Below are positions 26,283 through 35,677 of a stretch of DNA of 64,000 nucleotides, in pieces (the stretch's first letter is position 1; every line of letters starts with the position of its first letter). The translations under genes were made by a program, and so were the position numbers. Location of the stretch: the NCBI GenBank assembly GCA_958295685.1, contig OY282365.1:806001-870000 (forward strand), given 5' to 3'. The notes beneath the pieces are model-generated. The model searched no databases, had not been told where the DNA came from, and worked only from the letters and a program-made list of their open reading frames with translations. Origin of the DNA: an uncultured Dehalococcoidia bacterium. GTDB lineage: Bacteria; Chloroflexota; Dehalococcoidia; Lucifugimonadales; CATQGZ01.

Positions 26283-26714
26283 TCACTCCAGCAGCTTCTT
26301 GTTGGCGAATCGCTCGTACATTTCGACGATGAACCGCTTGGTCTTCAGGGTGATGGGACCGTCGGGCCTGGTGCCCACCCGGAACACCGGGTCGGCCAGC
26401 ACGTACTGGTAGGCCCGCTCCACCTCCATCGCCTCGTCGCTGAAGGGGTCGATGTGGGGGTCACGCCCGGCCCGTTTCATAAGCTCGGCGGCGTCCACGT
26501 TGTAGAGGTCGGCCAGCTTGCGGATGATGTTGACGCCGGGCCTGCGGCTTCCCCGCTCTATCTCGGAGAGGTAGGAACTGGAGACGCCGACGCGCTTGGT
26601 CACATCACGCAGGCTGAGGTCTCCCCGCAGCCGTCTGAGGAGGGGACCTATGGCGTCGTCGCCCTTGATCTCGCGGCGCTCGTCAAGGTCCCGGTCGTCT
26701 TCAAGCTCTTCCAT
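26283..26714 (-). CDS. XRE family HTH transcriptional regulator
   Basis: The protein has a clear HTH (LRRLRGDLSLRDVTKRVGVS then SSYLSEIERGSRRPGVNIIR) followed by a C-terminal region without a recognised domain. ATG 26714 was chosen because GGGGAG lies 7 bp upstream; longer starts exist to 26774. It is coupled to the broken ImmA-like gene. ImmA/XRE pairs control excision of some mobile elements, so loss of the peptidase may lock this repressor in place (inference). Confidence 0.75.
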   Translation of the reverse strand: MEELEDDRDLDERREIKGDDAIGPLLRRLRGDLSLRDVTKRVGVSSSYLSEIERGSRRPGVNIIRKLADLYNVDAAELMKRAGRDPHIDPFSDEAMEVERAYQYVLADPVFRVGTRPDGPITLKTKRFIVEMYERFANKKLLE

Positions 26715-26798
26715 GTCGTGTCTCCCCTGCATCCGTAGTTGCGAACGCCTCCGCGAACGGAGCATCTGCGACAACTTCAGCTAAAGTATTGCTAAATA

Positions 26799-26827
26799 AT
26801 TGTTACAACACAGCGAGCAATTGTCAA
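26799..26827 (-). promoter_or_regulatory. candidate promoter for the XRE gene
   Basis: On the minus strand, TTGACA (26827-26822) is followed after 17 bp by AACAAT (26804-26799), inside an AT-rich divergent gap. The flanking ATTGC/GCAATT sequences could be repressor contacts. Confidence 0.4.
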
Positions 26828-26994
26828 TGTGTCGCCTGTATCAGCTCTGATAGCGTCGTTTCGGCATTGCCTAGGCGTATTCTGTATTGATACACTAATG
26901 CGGACAGCACGCATCTTCTAAACCTGGCCTCAGTATACATCACAGGCGCTCCCGAAGACCAGATCTTCGTGGCAGCAGCCGGAACCCCGGAGAG

Positions 26995-27189
26995 ATGGAA
27001 CGAGTGAGTAGCAAGCGAAGGCTTACGGCCAAGCAGGAGCGGCAGCGCATCGAGGGCCTGCGGATACTGGCCCGCATTATCGCGCGCCACTACCTGGCCA
27101 ATCCACACCTGTACCGCAACGGCTCCGCCCCGTCCAACGGGCGGCCCGCCGACGGCGGGGAGTCAATCCGTGAGGAGGGGTCGGCGTGA
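26995..27189 (+). CDS. small hypothetical protein heading the HTH array
   Basis: The protein of up to 64 residues (ATG 26995, or GTG 27004, which is better spaced from GGAGAG) is basic and helical: SKRRLTAKQERQRIEGLRIL then ARHYLANPHLYRNGS. Its end overlaps the next gene by 4 bp. I do not recognise a family. Confidence 0.5.
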   Translation: MERVSSKRRLTAKQERQRIEGLRILARIIARHYLANPHLYRNGSAPSNGRPADGGESIREEGSA

Positions 27190-27422
27190 AGCGCAGGCAA
27201 CCATCGCGGGTCAGGCTTGATCCCCAGAAGGTGTGGGCGCTGCTCAACAGGCTCAACATGACCCAGAACGAACTGGCGCGGCTGCTCGACACCTCGTCGA
27301 GCTACCTCTCCCAGCTTATGAGCGGCAAGCGCCGCCCCTCGGCGGCCTTCCGCAAGCGGATGATGAACGTCCTTGGCGTCACCGGCTTCGACGACCTCTT
27401 CTACCTGGAGGATGTCGAGTGA
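27186..27422 (+). CDS. XRE family HTH protein
   Basis: The 78-residue protein is a bare XRE domain: VWALLNRLNMTQNELARLLD then SSSYLSQLMSGKRRPSAAFR. Coupled starts on both sides place it second in the HTH array. It probably represses or activates element genes. Confidence 0.8.
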   Translation: MKRRQPSRVRLDPQKVWALLNRLNMTQNELARLLDTSSSYLSQLMSGKRRPSAAFRKRMMNVLGVTGFDDLFYLEDVE

Positions 27423-27751
27423 GAGCCGGTCTACTCCCGTCCCACCTCATCGTCGACGATGGCCTCATCGGGCCGGACTTCCCCAAGCGCCTGGAAGCCT
27501 TCAAGGAGGCCACCGATCTCTCCTGGGACATCCTGGCCGCCTGTCTGGGCGTGGACCCCCGCCAGCTTCAGCGTTGGCGTGAGGGCACCAAGCCCAGCGG
27601 GGACGGGGTGAACGCCCTGGTGAAGCTGGCCTCCCGCATCCCCGGAGGCATGTACATCCTCTTCGGGGTGCATGTCCTCCCTCTGGTCGGTGTCTACCAG
27701 CCGCCCCTGGTCGTCGATTTCGACCCGGCAGGGGACGGCGGAGAGGGGTAG
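27419..27751 (+). CDS. HTH-like protein of the tandem array
   Basis: GTG 27419 overlaps the previous stop (GTGA). The 110-residue protein carries PDFPKRLEAFKEATDLSWDI then LGVDPRQLQRWREGTKPSGD, the shared array motif: an FxxRLxxxKExTxLSW helix and a recognition-helix-like segment ending QRW. It ends in a Val/Pro-rich tail. Confidence 0.65.
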   Translation: MRAGLLPSHLIVDDGLIGPDFPKRLEAFKEATDLSWDILAACLGVDPRQLQRWREGTKPSGDGVNALVKLASRIPGGMYILFGVHVLPLVGVYQPPLVVDFDPAGDGGEG

Positions 27752-27754
27752 AGC

Positions 27755-28066
27755 ATGGGAGTGCAGCAGCGGGTTTACAGGCCCGTCGAGTACGACCTTC
27801 CCACGGAATTCTCTGAGCGGCTTGCGCTGTTCAAGGAGGCGAGCGGGCTGAGCTGGAAGGAGATTGCCCGTCTCCTGGGGGTCAGCCTCCATCGGCTCAG
27901 GCAGTGGCGGAACAAGGGCGCGGCTCCCAACCCCACCCATCTCTTCCTGCTGATGACCATCGCCGACGTGATGGGGCTGCGGGACGGGATCCTGATGCGG
28001 CCCGAACGGGACCTGCCCGGAGGGTTGGACCCGGAGGCTGTGAGGGCCATGAGACGAAACGTATAG
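27755..28066 (+). CDS. HTH-like protein of the tandem array
   Basis: The 103-residue protein has LPTEFSERLALFKEASGLSW then KEIARLLGVSLHRLRQWRNK. It is a paralogue of its neighbours, 3 bp after the previous gene. No effector domain is visible. Confidence 0.7.
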   Translation: MGVQQRVYRPVEYDLPTEFSERLALFKEASGLSWKEIARLLGVSLHRLRQWRNKGAAPNPTHLFLLMTIADVMGLRDGILMRPERDLPGGLDPEAVRAMRRNV

Positions 28067-28094
28067 GCGATCTTCAAGCATAGGAGGAAGGAAC

Positions 28095-28367
28095 ATGGTT
28101 ACTGCGGAACGGAAGCGGACGTCGAACAACCGGCCCCCGCCCTTTCCCGAGGACTTCGGGGAGCGGCTGGAGCGGCTGAAGGAGCTGACCGGGCTGTCGT
28201 GGGGCGAGTTCGCCGAGCGGCTCAGCGTGACGCAGCGTGGCCTGGCGAAGTGGCGCAACGGAGGGCCTCCTTCGGGGGCATATCTCTGGGCCATCACCGA
28301 GCTGGCCCGCGAGGTTCCGGGCGGCTACGAGCTGATTATGTACGGCGACGACGGAGCGTCGGAGTAG
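28095..28367 (+). CDS. HTH-like protein of the tandem array
   Basis: The 90-residue protein has FPEDFGERLERLKELTGLSW then GEFAERLSVTQRGLAKWRNG, ending in VPGGYELIMYGDD, a tail shared with the last array member. AGGAGGAAGG precedes the ATG. Confidence 0.75.
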   Translation: MVTAERKRTSNNRPPPFPEDFGERLERLKELTGLSWGEFAERLSVTQRGLAKWRNGGPPSGAYLWAITELAREVPGGYELIMYGDDGASE

Positions 28368-28376
28368 AAAGAAGGT

Positions 28377-28673
28377 ATGCCTATGGACACCCAGAGGTTT
28401 GTCAGCAGGGGCTATCCGGCCCCACCCCTTCCCGAGGACTTCCCCGTGAGGCTGGGTCGGCTTGAGGACCGGTCGGGGCTCCCGTTGGAGGAGTTCGTCC
28501 GTCGGTGGATAGTGCCCGAGCATAGGGCCGAAGACTGGCGGGCGGGCGAGCCGCCCACCGAGCGCGAGCTGCGCGCCATCATGGAGTGGGCCTGCTCGGT
28601 GGACGGCGGCGTAGCGGTGATGCTCATGGACCACACCCAGCCCTGGCCCTACAAGGTGGACGGCTGGCCGTGA
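28377..28673 (+). CDS. divergent HTH-like protein of the tandem array
   Basis: The 98-residue protein (ATG 28377, or ATG 28383, which is better spaced from GAAGG) has LPEDFPVRLGRLEDRSGLPL then EEFVRRWIVPEHRAEDWRAG. The recognition helix is the most diverged of the set, and the C-terminus lacks the usual Gly-rich tail. A terminator-like hairpin follows. Confidence 0.65.
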   Translation: MPMDTQRFVSRGYPAPPLPEDFPVRLGRLEDRSGLPLEEFVRRWIVPEHRAEDWRAGEPPTERELRAIMEWACSVDGGVAVMLMDHTQPWPYKVDGWP

Positions 28674-28717
28674 GGAACGTGATGCCGGGGAGCTCGCCCT
28701 GGGGTTCCCTGACAGCG

Positions 28718-28755
28718 AGAGAGGGCCGGGCGGCATGAACTGTCCGGCCCTCTCT
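28718..28755 (+). terminator. hairpin after the HTH array
   Basis: AGAGAGGGCCGG (28718-28729) pairs perfectly with CCGGCCCTCTCT (28744-28755), followed by TTGTGTCTT. Confidence 0.65.
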
Positions 28756-28949
28756 TTGTGTCTTCGAGCCTTGCCATGAGCGCCTCGACCGTCCGTGTCC
28801 AGGAACTGCCCAGGGGCCTCCTCTCCGCGTTGGATAGGCGGCGTCTGGTCGTGTATCGTTAAGCTCGGAGCGTTCGGCATCAACGGCGACGCGTCCGCAA
28901 CGAGAGTTTGAGGAGGCGACCGGGACTCAGAAACCAAGGAGGTGGCACA

Positions 28950-29239
28950 ATGGCAGATGAAGGACGTGCAGTGGACATCGAGAACTGGCGTCCCACACCC
29001 TGGCCGGAGGACTTCCGCAGCGGCTGGAACGCCTGCTGGAGATGACCGACCTTTCTCGGCGGGACCTGGCCCGGTTTCTGGGTGTCACGGAGCGCACCGT
29101 GCAGAAGTGGCTCGCGGGCGGGGGGAGACCCAAGGGGGGCAGCTACTATGGCATCTTACAGCTGTCCCGTTCTGTGCCCGGCGGCTTCAAGCTGATGCTC
29201 TACGGCAAGGCCGGTGCGGACGGCGAGGCTAAGGAGTAG
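28950..29239 (+). CDS. HTH-like protein, last array member (one frameshift)
   Basis: ATG 28950 follows AAGGAGG and gives MADEGRAVDIENWRPTPWPE then DF; adding one G in TTCCGCAGCGG near 29,012 restores the array motif RQRLERLLEMTDLS. The rest reads RRDLARFLGVTERTVQKWLA and VPGGFKLMLYGKA, closely like the 28,095 paralogue. As written the first frame stops after about 30 residues; an internal ATG at 29042 could still make 65 residues. Confidence 0.6.
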
Positions 29240-29251
29240 GTGCCGCCGCCC

Positions 29252-29427
29252 CTCACCGCCTGATGACGCCCTGGAGGTCTCTCCTTGACGCCCTGCGTTG
29301 AGGGCGCGGTCGAGGACCCCGAAGGGCCGTTCGATGCCTAGGCGCTTCACCCTGGGCGACGGCTCCTCCTCCTGCTTGAGGAGGGCGTGAGCGATGAGGT
29401 CGGCCATCTGTAGCAGGTGGTCGGAGA
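29252..29427 (-). repeat. duplicated DUF3800 3' end (left copy)
   Basis: This is nearly the same sequence as 30,549-30,726. On the minus strand it encodes SDHLLQMADLIAHALLKQEE then PSPRVKRLGIERPFGVLDRA, the DUF3800 C-terminus without the rest of the gene. It bounds the AT-richer insertion 29,428-30,548. Confidence 0.75.
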
Positions 29428-29439
29428 TTAGTCCAGCAT

Positions 29440-30348
29440 TCAATCCCTGCGGGATGCTATCCTATTGTTCTTGCGGCTCGTGACCAGCTTCTCCCAGAGT
29501 GTTAGCCATCTGCCGATAACCTTATGGCTAAACCACCCTTGGGGAGTCACGGTTATGGTCTCAGAATAGTCCTTGAATGCTTCTTGCCTGAGAGTTTGCA
29601 GGTCGATTACATCAATGTCCGGGCAGGACAAATTGCCGGTGGTGACTTGGCCTTGCAGAAAATCCTCTAAGGCCTGCTTGGATTCCAGAGCCTCTCGGGT
29701 CAACCTAAAGTTGCGGAATTTTCTTATTTCGTAATCACGTGGGTAGATTGTCACGATCTCGTCCTCGCCACTGGCATTGGAGAATGTGACGATAAATTTG
29801 GCCTCTGAGCCGTAGCTGAGACCCTTATATGACCAGCGTATTGGGAGGACTACCCCTGTTGTATAGTTCTTCAATATCGTGTCGAGCATTGGGTCATTGA
29901 ACGTGTTGGTCCTACGCTTCGGGTAATAGCGCCCCTGAGAGGTCGTGAGCAAGATGCGTTGCCTGGTCTTCTTGTCATCGAGGAAGCCAGTAACACGGCT
30001 CATTCCAGCGGAGTAAAACTCAATGGGGTCATACTCTTTGTGGTACACACTGTAGGCGTCCAGGGTTAGTGGGGTGTCAGTGAAGTCTTCCACTTCAATG
30101 TACAGACCGTGACCGATCTCCAAATAGATCTTGTATATGCTCACTGAGCGATCTTTGAGGTTCTCCAATCTGACTTCAGCAACCCATCGTTCTGATGACC
30201 AGATCGAACTGGCGACGCTGAAATCGCAGCCTATGTCTATTCCAGTCTTGCGTCGGTCGCCTCGGATGGAGAAGACGAGCGCAAGGATTGCGATTACAAA
30301 GGAAGCTAGTGCAATGTATGGTGCCAAGTCACTGAAGTATGTTGCCAT
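29440..30348 (-). CDS. hypothetical membrane-anchored protein, AT-richer than neighbours
   Basis: The 302-residue protein starts at ATG 30348 with GAGGAAG upstream. One N-terminal helix (ALASFVIAILALVFSI) is followed by a cytoplasmic or periplasmic beta-rich region (WVAEVRLENLKDRSVSIYKI, GHGLYIEVEDFTDTPLTLDA). I recognise no family. Base composition is clearly lower in GC than the flanking element, and the gene is enclosed by two copies of the DUF3800 gene end, so it looks like a recent insertion; toxin, immunity or defence roles are possible but unsupported. Confidence 0.65.
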   Translation of the reverse strand: MATYFSDLAPYIALASFVIAILALVFSIRGDRRKTGIDIGCDFSVASSIWSSERWVAEVRLENLKDRSVSIYKIYLEIGHGLYIEVEDFTDTPLTLDAYSVYHKEYDPIEFYSAGMSRVTGFLDDKKTRQRILLTTSQGRYYPKRRTNTFNDPMLDTILKNYTTGVVLPIRWSYKGLSYGSEAKFIVTFSNASGEDEIVTIYPRDYEIRKFRNFRLTREALESKQALEDFLQGQVTTGNLSCPDIDVIDLQTLRQEAFKDYSETITVTPQGWFSHKVIGRWLTLWEKLVTSRKNNRIASRRD

Positions 30349-30548
30349 CAACGCTTCCTCGTGAGCTTCCCGAAAATACATGCGGCCCTGGCTTTCCCAA
30401 CCTTTGCTTGCGTGCAGCCTACTAGACTAACGGGGGCGTAGTGGTTGGTGTTCGTCTCGGATCGGAGGACTGCGATCATTGTAGATAGGATTGACATCTC
30501 TTGTCACGGCCTATTGTCGTGACAACGCAAGTACAGTCCTACTCTTCC

Positions 30549-30726
30549 CTTCACCGCCTGACGACGCCCTGGGGGTCTCGCATTGACACCCTGCGATTGA
30601 GTGCGCGGTCGAGGGTCCCGAATGCGCGGTCGATGCCCAGTCGCTTCACCCTGGGCGACGGCTCCTCCTCCTGCTTTAGGAGGGCGTGGGCGATGAGGTC
30701 GGCCATCTGTAGCAGGTGGTCGGAGT
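30549..30726 (-). repeat. DUF3800 3' end (right copy, within the intact gene)
   Basis: This is the partner of 29,252-29,427 in direct orientation. The longest shared stretches include TCACCCTGGGCGACGGCTCC and GATGAGGTCGGCCATCTGTA. Confidence 0.75.
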
Positions 30727-31309
30727 GGGAGCTTCGGAAGGCAGGGCCGCCGATGACCCTCTCTATCGGGATGTCCTTCGTACGCTCCCCGTCCTCCCAC
30801 GTCTCGTACCTGCTGGGCACGGGGTTGCGGCTCCTGAGCCTGCGGTAGAGGCGGGCCACCATATCCTCGCGGCCTTCGTCGAAGATGAGGAAGGCGTGGA
30901 GGTTGGCAGACGCGACGGAGGTGTTGATGCGGTTGAGAAGGCGGTCGAGGCTGGCCCGCTCGTGGCCCCTCGCGTCGGGCTTGTGCAGGCAGACGTTGAC
31001 GATCTCCACGCCGCCGGTGGTCCTGGCGGCGTCCTCGACGAGTTGCAGCCCGCCGACGAAGATTTCGGCCCCGTGCTCCGGTGAGAGCCTGCGGTCCGCG
31101 CCGTCGATGCGGGCCAGCTTGCCCCGGCCCGCCAGCAGGTCGCAGGCGTGAAGCTCCCGGTCCGGTGGGACGGCGTAGCGTTCCTCCAGTTCGAGCCGCC
31201 AGTCGCGGACTCGGGCGTGCAGTTCGTTCCACCGCTCGGCGTCCACGCCGAGGGCGGTTCGGACGTAGTAGCGGTGACCCTCGGACTCGTCGATGTAGTA
31301 GATTCTCAT
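30551..31309 (-). CDS. DUF3800 domain protein
   Basis: The 252-residue protein begins MRIYYIDESEGHRYYV, the Asp-Glu-Ser start of DUF3800 (RNase H-like fold). Internal acidic positions (LHAFLIFDEGREDMV) and the C-terminal SHSDHLLQMADLIAHAL (QxADL motif) agree. It is probably a nuclease or an integrase-fold relative; the role is unknown. ATG 31309 overlaps the end of the winged-helix gene by 4 bp, so it is last in the leftward conjugation operon. Confidence 0.85.
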   Translation of the reverse strand: MRIYYIDESEGHRYYVRTALGVDAERWNELHARVRDWRLELEERYAVPPDRELHACDLLAGRGKLARIDGADRRLSPEHGAEIFVGGLQLVEDAARTTGGVEIVNVCLHKPDARGHERASLDRLLNRINTSVASANLHAFLIFDEGREDMVARLYRRLRSRNPVPSRYETWEDGERTKDIPIERVIGGPAFRSSHSDHLLQMADLIAHALLKQEEEPSPRVKRLGIDRAFGTLDRALNRRVSMRDPQGVVRR

Positions 31310-32970
31310 TGCTGACGTTCTCCGGTCGGGTTTTGGTTCAGGGGGCGCACCGGCTCGAAGCCGCCGCCTGGGGCGAGCCACGCCCTGCCCAGCGGCCCGG
31401 CCCGCTCCAGCAGGCCCCGGTGGGAGACCAGCAGGGGAAGTGGCGTCCTCGTCCGCACCATCTCCTCGAGGGCGACTCGCAGGAAGTGGGTTGCCGCCAG
31501 GTCTTCGTGGAAGACCACGAGAACGGCGGGCCGAGCGCCGTGGTCGTCGATGGGCCGGTGGGAGGAGTAGTAGCGCAGGTAGGGGGCCAACCGCTCCGCC
31601 ATCGTGACGGGGCGCACGGCCCTGCGCTCATACTCCAGGAAGAAGGGCCAGGAGTTGTCGCCCTTCCCCAGGACGCCGAAGGCGTCGGGGTGGATGGAGC
31701 GCCTGCCGCCGAAGTGCCGGAAGTAGCGGGACGCCCTGATGGGCGGATCGAGCTGGCCGATCTCCCAGCCCAGGTCGCGGGCCTGGACGGTGAGGGCCGC
31801 TATGAGGCCGTGGACGGCGGTGGTGTGGTCCATGTCGCGCAGGAGCTGTCTGCTGCGCCTGCCGGCGACGTTGCGCCAGTCCTCGGCGTCGGTGGGCGCG
31901 ACGCTCCACCGCTTCTTCGCCCCGCCCACGGCGGTGCGGTCCCTGCGTGCCAGCATCGCCAGCCCGACGTCGGTGAGGGCCAGGCTGCGTCCCGATGCGT
32001 GGGTGCGGACGACCAGCCCGAAGCTCTCCAGGGCGGCGGCGACCTGGGAGGCTCGCGGGCGGGAGACCCCCATCAGCCCGGCCAGGTCCGGCAGTCCGAG
32101 CCAAGGCCAGTCATGGAGCAGGTCCAGGGCGCGCTTCTCGGTGGGCCTCAGCAGGGCGGGCAGCAGGTAGTCGGGCACATCCCCTCCCGGTTCGTGCTCG
32201 TCGATGTCCGGGGGAAGGTGGAGACCGCGCTCCAGGGGACGCTCGCTGGGGACAGCACCCCGGCGGGTCAACCGGCCGATGGCGTCCCGCAGGCTGACGG
32301 CGGCGTTGATGGAGCGGAGCCGCCACACGGGGTCGTCGGGGGACGCGGCAACCGCCTCGCGCTCCAGGGCGAAGAGCGTCTCGGAGGGCGTCTGGGCGAG
32401 CCTCCTGCGGGAGTGGCGCAGCCGCACCTCGTCGGGCGCGATAAGCAGGATGCAGCCGGGCTGCGGTCCCCGGGTGAGCCTCCAGAGGCGCTTGGAGAAG
32501 CCCGTGCGGTCGGTGGTCGGCCCCTGCCGGACGATGCCGACGGTTCCTCCTCCGGGCAGGGTGACCGCGGCGTCCATCGGCATGGCGCGGTACCATCGGA
32601 AGCGAATGGGATAGGCCGCGTTTGAGATGGTGGAGGCGAGGCGGTAGACGACGGCCACGGCGTCGAGGCGTTCCAGAAGGACGCGCCGCCAGCGGGCCGA
32701 GACGGGCAGGTCTCTGAGCAGGCCCTCAAGCGGTGCGTTCTCCGCATGGGCGAGGCGGCGCAGCCCTGCAGCGGTGAGGTGGAACCTTCGGGTCGGGGGT
32801 ATGAGCTCCGTGCCGTGGGGGACGGGGGCGATCAACCCCGCGTCCTCCAGCCTGGGGACCGCCCTGTACACCCCTCCCCTGGACCAGCCGGAGACGGCGA
32901 CCATCTCCAGCCGGTCGAGGAGGGGCATGTGCGCCAGCAGCTTGAGCAGCTCGGCGTCCACGGGTCTCAT
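31306..32970 (-). CDS. winged-helix protein, replication-relaxation-like
   Basis: The 554-residue protein has two winged-helix-like regions: near the N-terminus (LLKLLAHMPLLDRLEMVAVS, GWSRGGVYRAVPRLEDAGLI) and near residue 290 (LPDLAGLMGVSRPRASQVAA). The C-terminal half (DMDHTTAVHGLIAALTVQAR, IHPDAFGVL, FFLEYERRAVRPVTMAERLA, YSSHRPIDD) resembles the replication-relaxation family of conjugative elements, which shares features with restriction-type nuclease folds. It may recruit or nick DNA for transfer. It overlaps genes on both sides by 4 bp. Confidence 0.65.
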   Translation of the reverse strand: MRPVDAELLKLLAHMPLLDRLEMVAVSGWSRGGVYRAVPRLEDAGLIAPVPHGTELIPPTRRFHLTAAGLRRLAHAENAPLEGLLRDLPVSARWRRVLLERLDAVAVVYRLASTISNAAYPIRFRWYRAMPMDAAVTLPGGGTVGIVRQGPTTDRTGFSKRLWRLTRGPQPGCILLIAPDEVRLRHSRRRLAQTPSETLFALEREAVAASPDDPVWRLRSINAAVSLRDAIGRLTRRGAVPSERPLERGLHLPPDIDEHEPGGDVPDYLLPALLRPTEKRALDLLHDWPWLGLPDLAGLMGVSRPRASQVAAALESFGLVVRTHASGRSLALTDVGLAMLARRDRTAVGGAKKRWSVAPTDAEDWRNVAGRRSRQLLRDMDHTTAVHGLIAALTVQARDLGWEIGQLDPPIRASRYFRHFGGRRSIHPDAFGVLGKGDNSWPFFLEYERRAVRPVTMAERLAPYLRYYSSHRPIDDHGARPAVLVVFHEDLAATHFLRVALEEMVRTRTPLPLLVSHRGLLERAGPLGRAWLAPGGGFEPVRPLNQNPTGERQQ

Positions 32971-35644
32971 TCCTCACGCTCCCCGTCGTCCGTCCCGTCC
33001 GCAGTCTCCGGGGCGTCGTTCCTGGAGTGCTGGTCACGCTTGGTGCGCTGCTGCTTGCGCTTGGGCTGTTCCTGGGCCTGTTGCTCGCCGCCGCCCTGGG
33101 TCTCCTGGGCCTGCTGCTCCTTCCTGAGCCTGTCCAGCTGGTCGCGGTACTTGTTGACCAGCTCCTGCAAACCCGCGTCCTTCTCGGCCAGGTCCCTGGC
33201 AGGCGTGATGTAGCTCTCGGCCTGGCCCCATATGCGCTCCGCCGTTTCGGGGTCTCCCGGCTCCGGCTTTGCCACCCTCATGGAGAAGGCGTCCATCCGG
33301 TCGGTTCCCACGGTGGCGCGGACGTAGCACTGGTGAACGGGGAGCGACGTGATGTCGTCCTCGGCCACCCGCTCCTTGCCCAGCTCCCACACGAGCTGGC
33401 GTGCGTCGTTGCCCGCCACCTGGAAGACGGCGAGACAGCCCACGTTGGCGAGCAGGGTGTCGCGCATGGTGCGGGAGAGGTCGTCCAGCTTGGCGAGGCT
33501 CTGGGTGGCCAGCACGAAGCTGGCCCCGAACTTCCCAAGCTCGCTGAGCATCGACTCGTAGTCCACGCCGGGCATCGACTGCATCTCGTCAACGACGACC
33601 AGCGCTCCCCGGCGCTTCTCGAAGGGCAGGCTCCCCTGCTCCCGTATCACGGCGTCCACCAGGTTGAGGAGGGATGCGCCCACGAGGGCGGCGACGTCCC
33701 TTCCCGCCTCGCCCTGGGCGGTGGAGACGAAGAGGATGCCGCCCTCGCGGATGACCCTTCTCATGTCGATGGTGGAGCGGGGCTGGCCCAGGATGGCCCT
33801 TGCCCGCTTGGAGGACGAGTAGTAGGACAGCCTGGTCTGGACCGGGGCCAGGGCGTCGGCCCGGGTCTCGTGCCGCCAGCCGAAGAAGTCCCTGCCCCAC
33901 CACTCCACCAGGTAGGGGTCGCTGACCTCGGCCAGCACGTCGGCGCGAAAGTCGGTGTCGGAGAGGATGCGCAGCCCGTCGAGGATGGTGTACTGCTCGC
34001 CCGCGTCCCTGCGTTCGTTGGCCTCGTGGAGGGTCTTGACGGTCTGCTCCAGGATGGACTGCATCCTCGGCCCCCACTGGTCCCACAGCCCCTTGGCGAT
34101 GCGCACGACGGAATCGGCGGTGCGGTCGCGGTCGGTGAAGACGCGGGAGTCGAGGAGGTTGATGCCGGGCGCTCCCCGGTCGTCGGCCAGGTCGATGAGC
34201 CGCACCCGGTTCACCAGGGACTCCGGCACGTGCCGGAGCAGGTCTCCCACCAGGTCGGCGTGGGGATCGACGACGACGATGGCGTCGCCGTCCCTGCCCG
34301 CCGCCTTCTCCTGAATCTTGTGCCTGACGATGTGCTGCATGAGGGTGGACTTGCCCATGCGGGTGCGGGCCACGTAGAGGTGGTGCCGCCTGAGCAGGTC
34401 GGCGGGGAAGTGAATCTTCCTGGGCGTCCCGGTGGTGGTGTCGCCGACGTGTGCGCCGCCGCTGACGCTGCGGGCGGTGGGCAGCAGCATCTTCGCCCCG
34501 GCGCGGGCCACCAGGGGCGTCTCGTCCCTGGCCCCCGGCGGATGCCACAGGCAGGCCGCCTCGCGGACGCCCAGGACGCTGCGCCTTCCGAAGAGACCGG
34601 AGCCTGCGGGGTGCAGCATCGAGGGGTCGGGCACGGCGGGCCGGACGCGGCCGGCCTTCATCTTCGCCCCTGCCGGGTTGTCGTAGTGGCGGTAGGCCGC
34701 CGCCACCGGCTCCAGCAGCTCCTTCGCCCGCTGCCGCCCGGAGTTTTCGGGCAGAATGGCCGTCACTTGTATCTCGGCGTCGAAGGCGATGCGGGAAACC
34801 TTCTCCTTTATCTGGTTCGGGTCGTACACCCGGCTGTGGGCCTTCTTCCACCTGTGCCAGAGCCAGCCGCCTGCGGCCAGGGCTGCGCCGACGCTGACGC
34901 CCATGAGCACGGCCTTCCAAGTCTGCCCCGCCTGCACCCACAGGTAGGCGCGCAGGGCGGCGAGCGCGCCGACGCCCAGCACGGCCATCGTCACGCCGTC
35001 CATCTGGAGGGGCTTGGTCTGGTAGGTGTAGGAGGGATCGCGCCGCTCCTCCACGGGCCTCTTGTGGGCCTTCTCCTGGTGGCCCTCCGACCAGTCGGGT
35101 CCCAGGAGTTGAGCATCATGCGCGCCACGACGCGCTCCCCTTCGTTCAGGTTGGAGAGCGCCCCCAGCACGGCCATGAGGGGGTCGGAGCCGGGGTCGAG
35201 CAGGTCGTCGTCCCTGAAGGTGCGCAGGGGCGCGTAGTCGGGGCCGTCGGCCCTGAGCGTCATGCTCCACGCCTGCTCGCCCTCGTCCAGATTCAGGGGG
35301 TCGTCCTCATCGGGCACCCGCTGTATCTGCGCCTGTGGGTAGCGGGCGGCGATCTGGCCCCGCACCACCCGGTCTTGCAGGCAGCGGGCCAGCAGGGTCA
35401 CACCGTCGGCGTCGCCCGCCAGCTCCAGGGAGAAGGGTTCGGGGACGGCGATGGAGCCCAGGAGGTTCTCCACGCCCAGCAGGGTGCGCTCCCCCGACCT
35501 GGGCGGCGTCACCGCCAGCAGCACGGGGGTCTTGTCGTCGTCATTGCCGAAGAGTCTTCGTATCGGGTTCAGCTTCACGCTTCTCTTCCTTTCTCTATTG
35601 GGGTCGTCGGTCGGTTCGTAGTCGCGCCGGTGTCTCTCGTCCAT
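32967..35644 (-). CDS. type IV coupling-type ATPase (TraG/TraD/VirD4-like), one frameshift
   Basis: Two frames make one protein of about 890 residues. The N-terminal part (KLNPIRRLFGNDDDKTPVLL, NLNEGERVVARMMLNS) shifts near 35,105, where one added C in AACTCCTGGG continues as LGPDWSEGHQEKAHKRPVEE. Two TM helices follow. The ATPase has Walker A YVARTRMGKSTLMQHI, Walker B RGALVVVDEMQSMPG, and ATQSLAKLDDLSRTMRDTLL. It would bring DNA to the secretion channel. The start may be ATG 35644 or GTG 35578 (MKLNPIRR), which fits better. Confidence 0.8.
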
Positions 35645-35677
35645 CGGTTTCGTCCCCCTCGCAGTGGTTGGCCGCGC

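Noticed and set aside
33027..35237. Long plus-strand open frame of 736 codons
   Set aside because: Antisense to the coupling ATPase, composition typical of high-GC shadow frames, no family motif.
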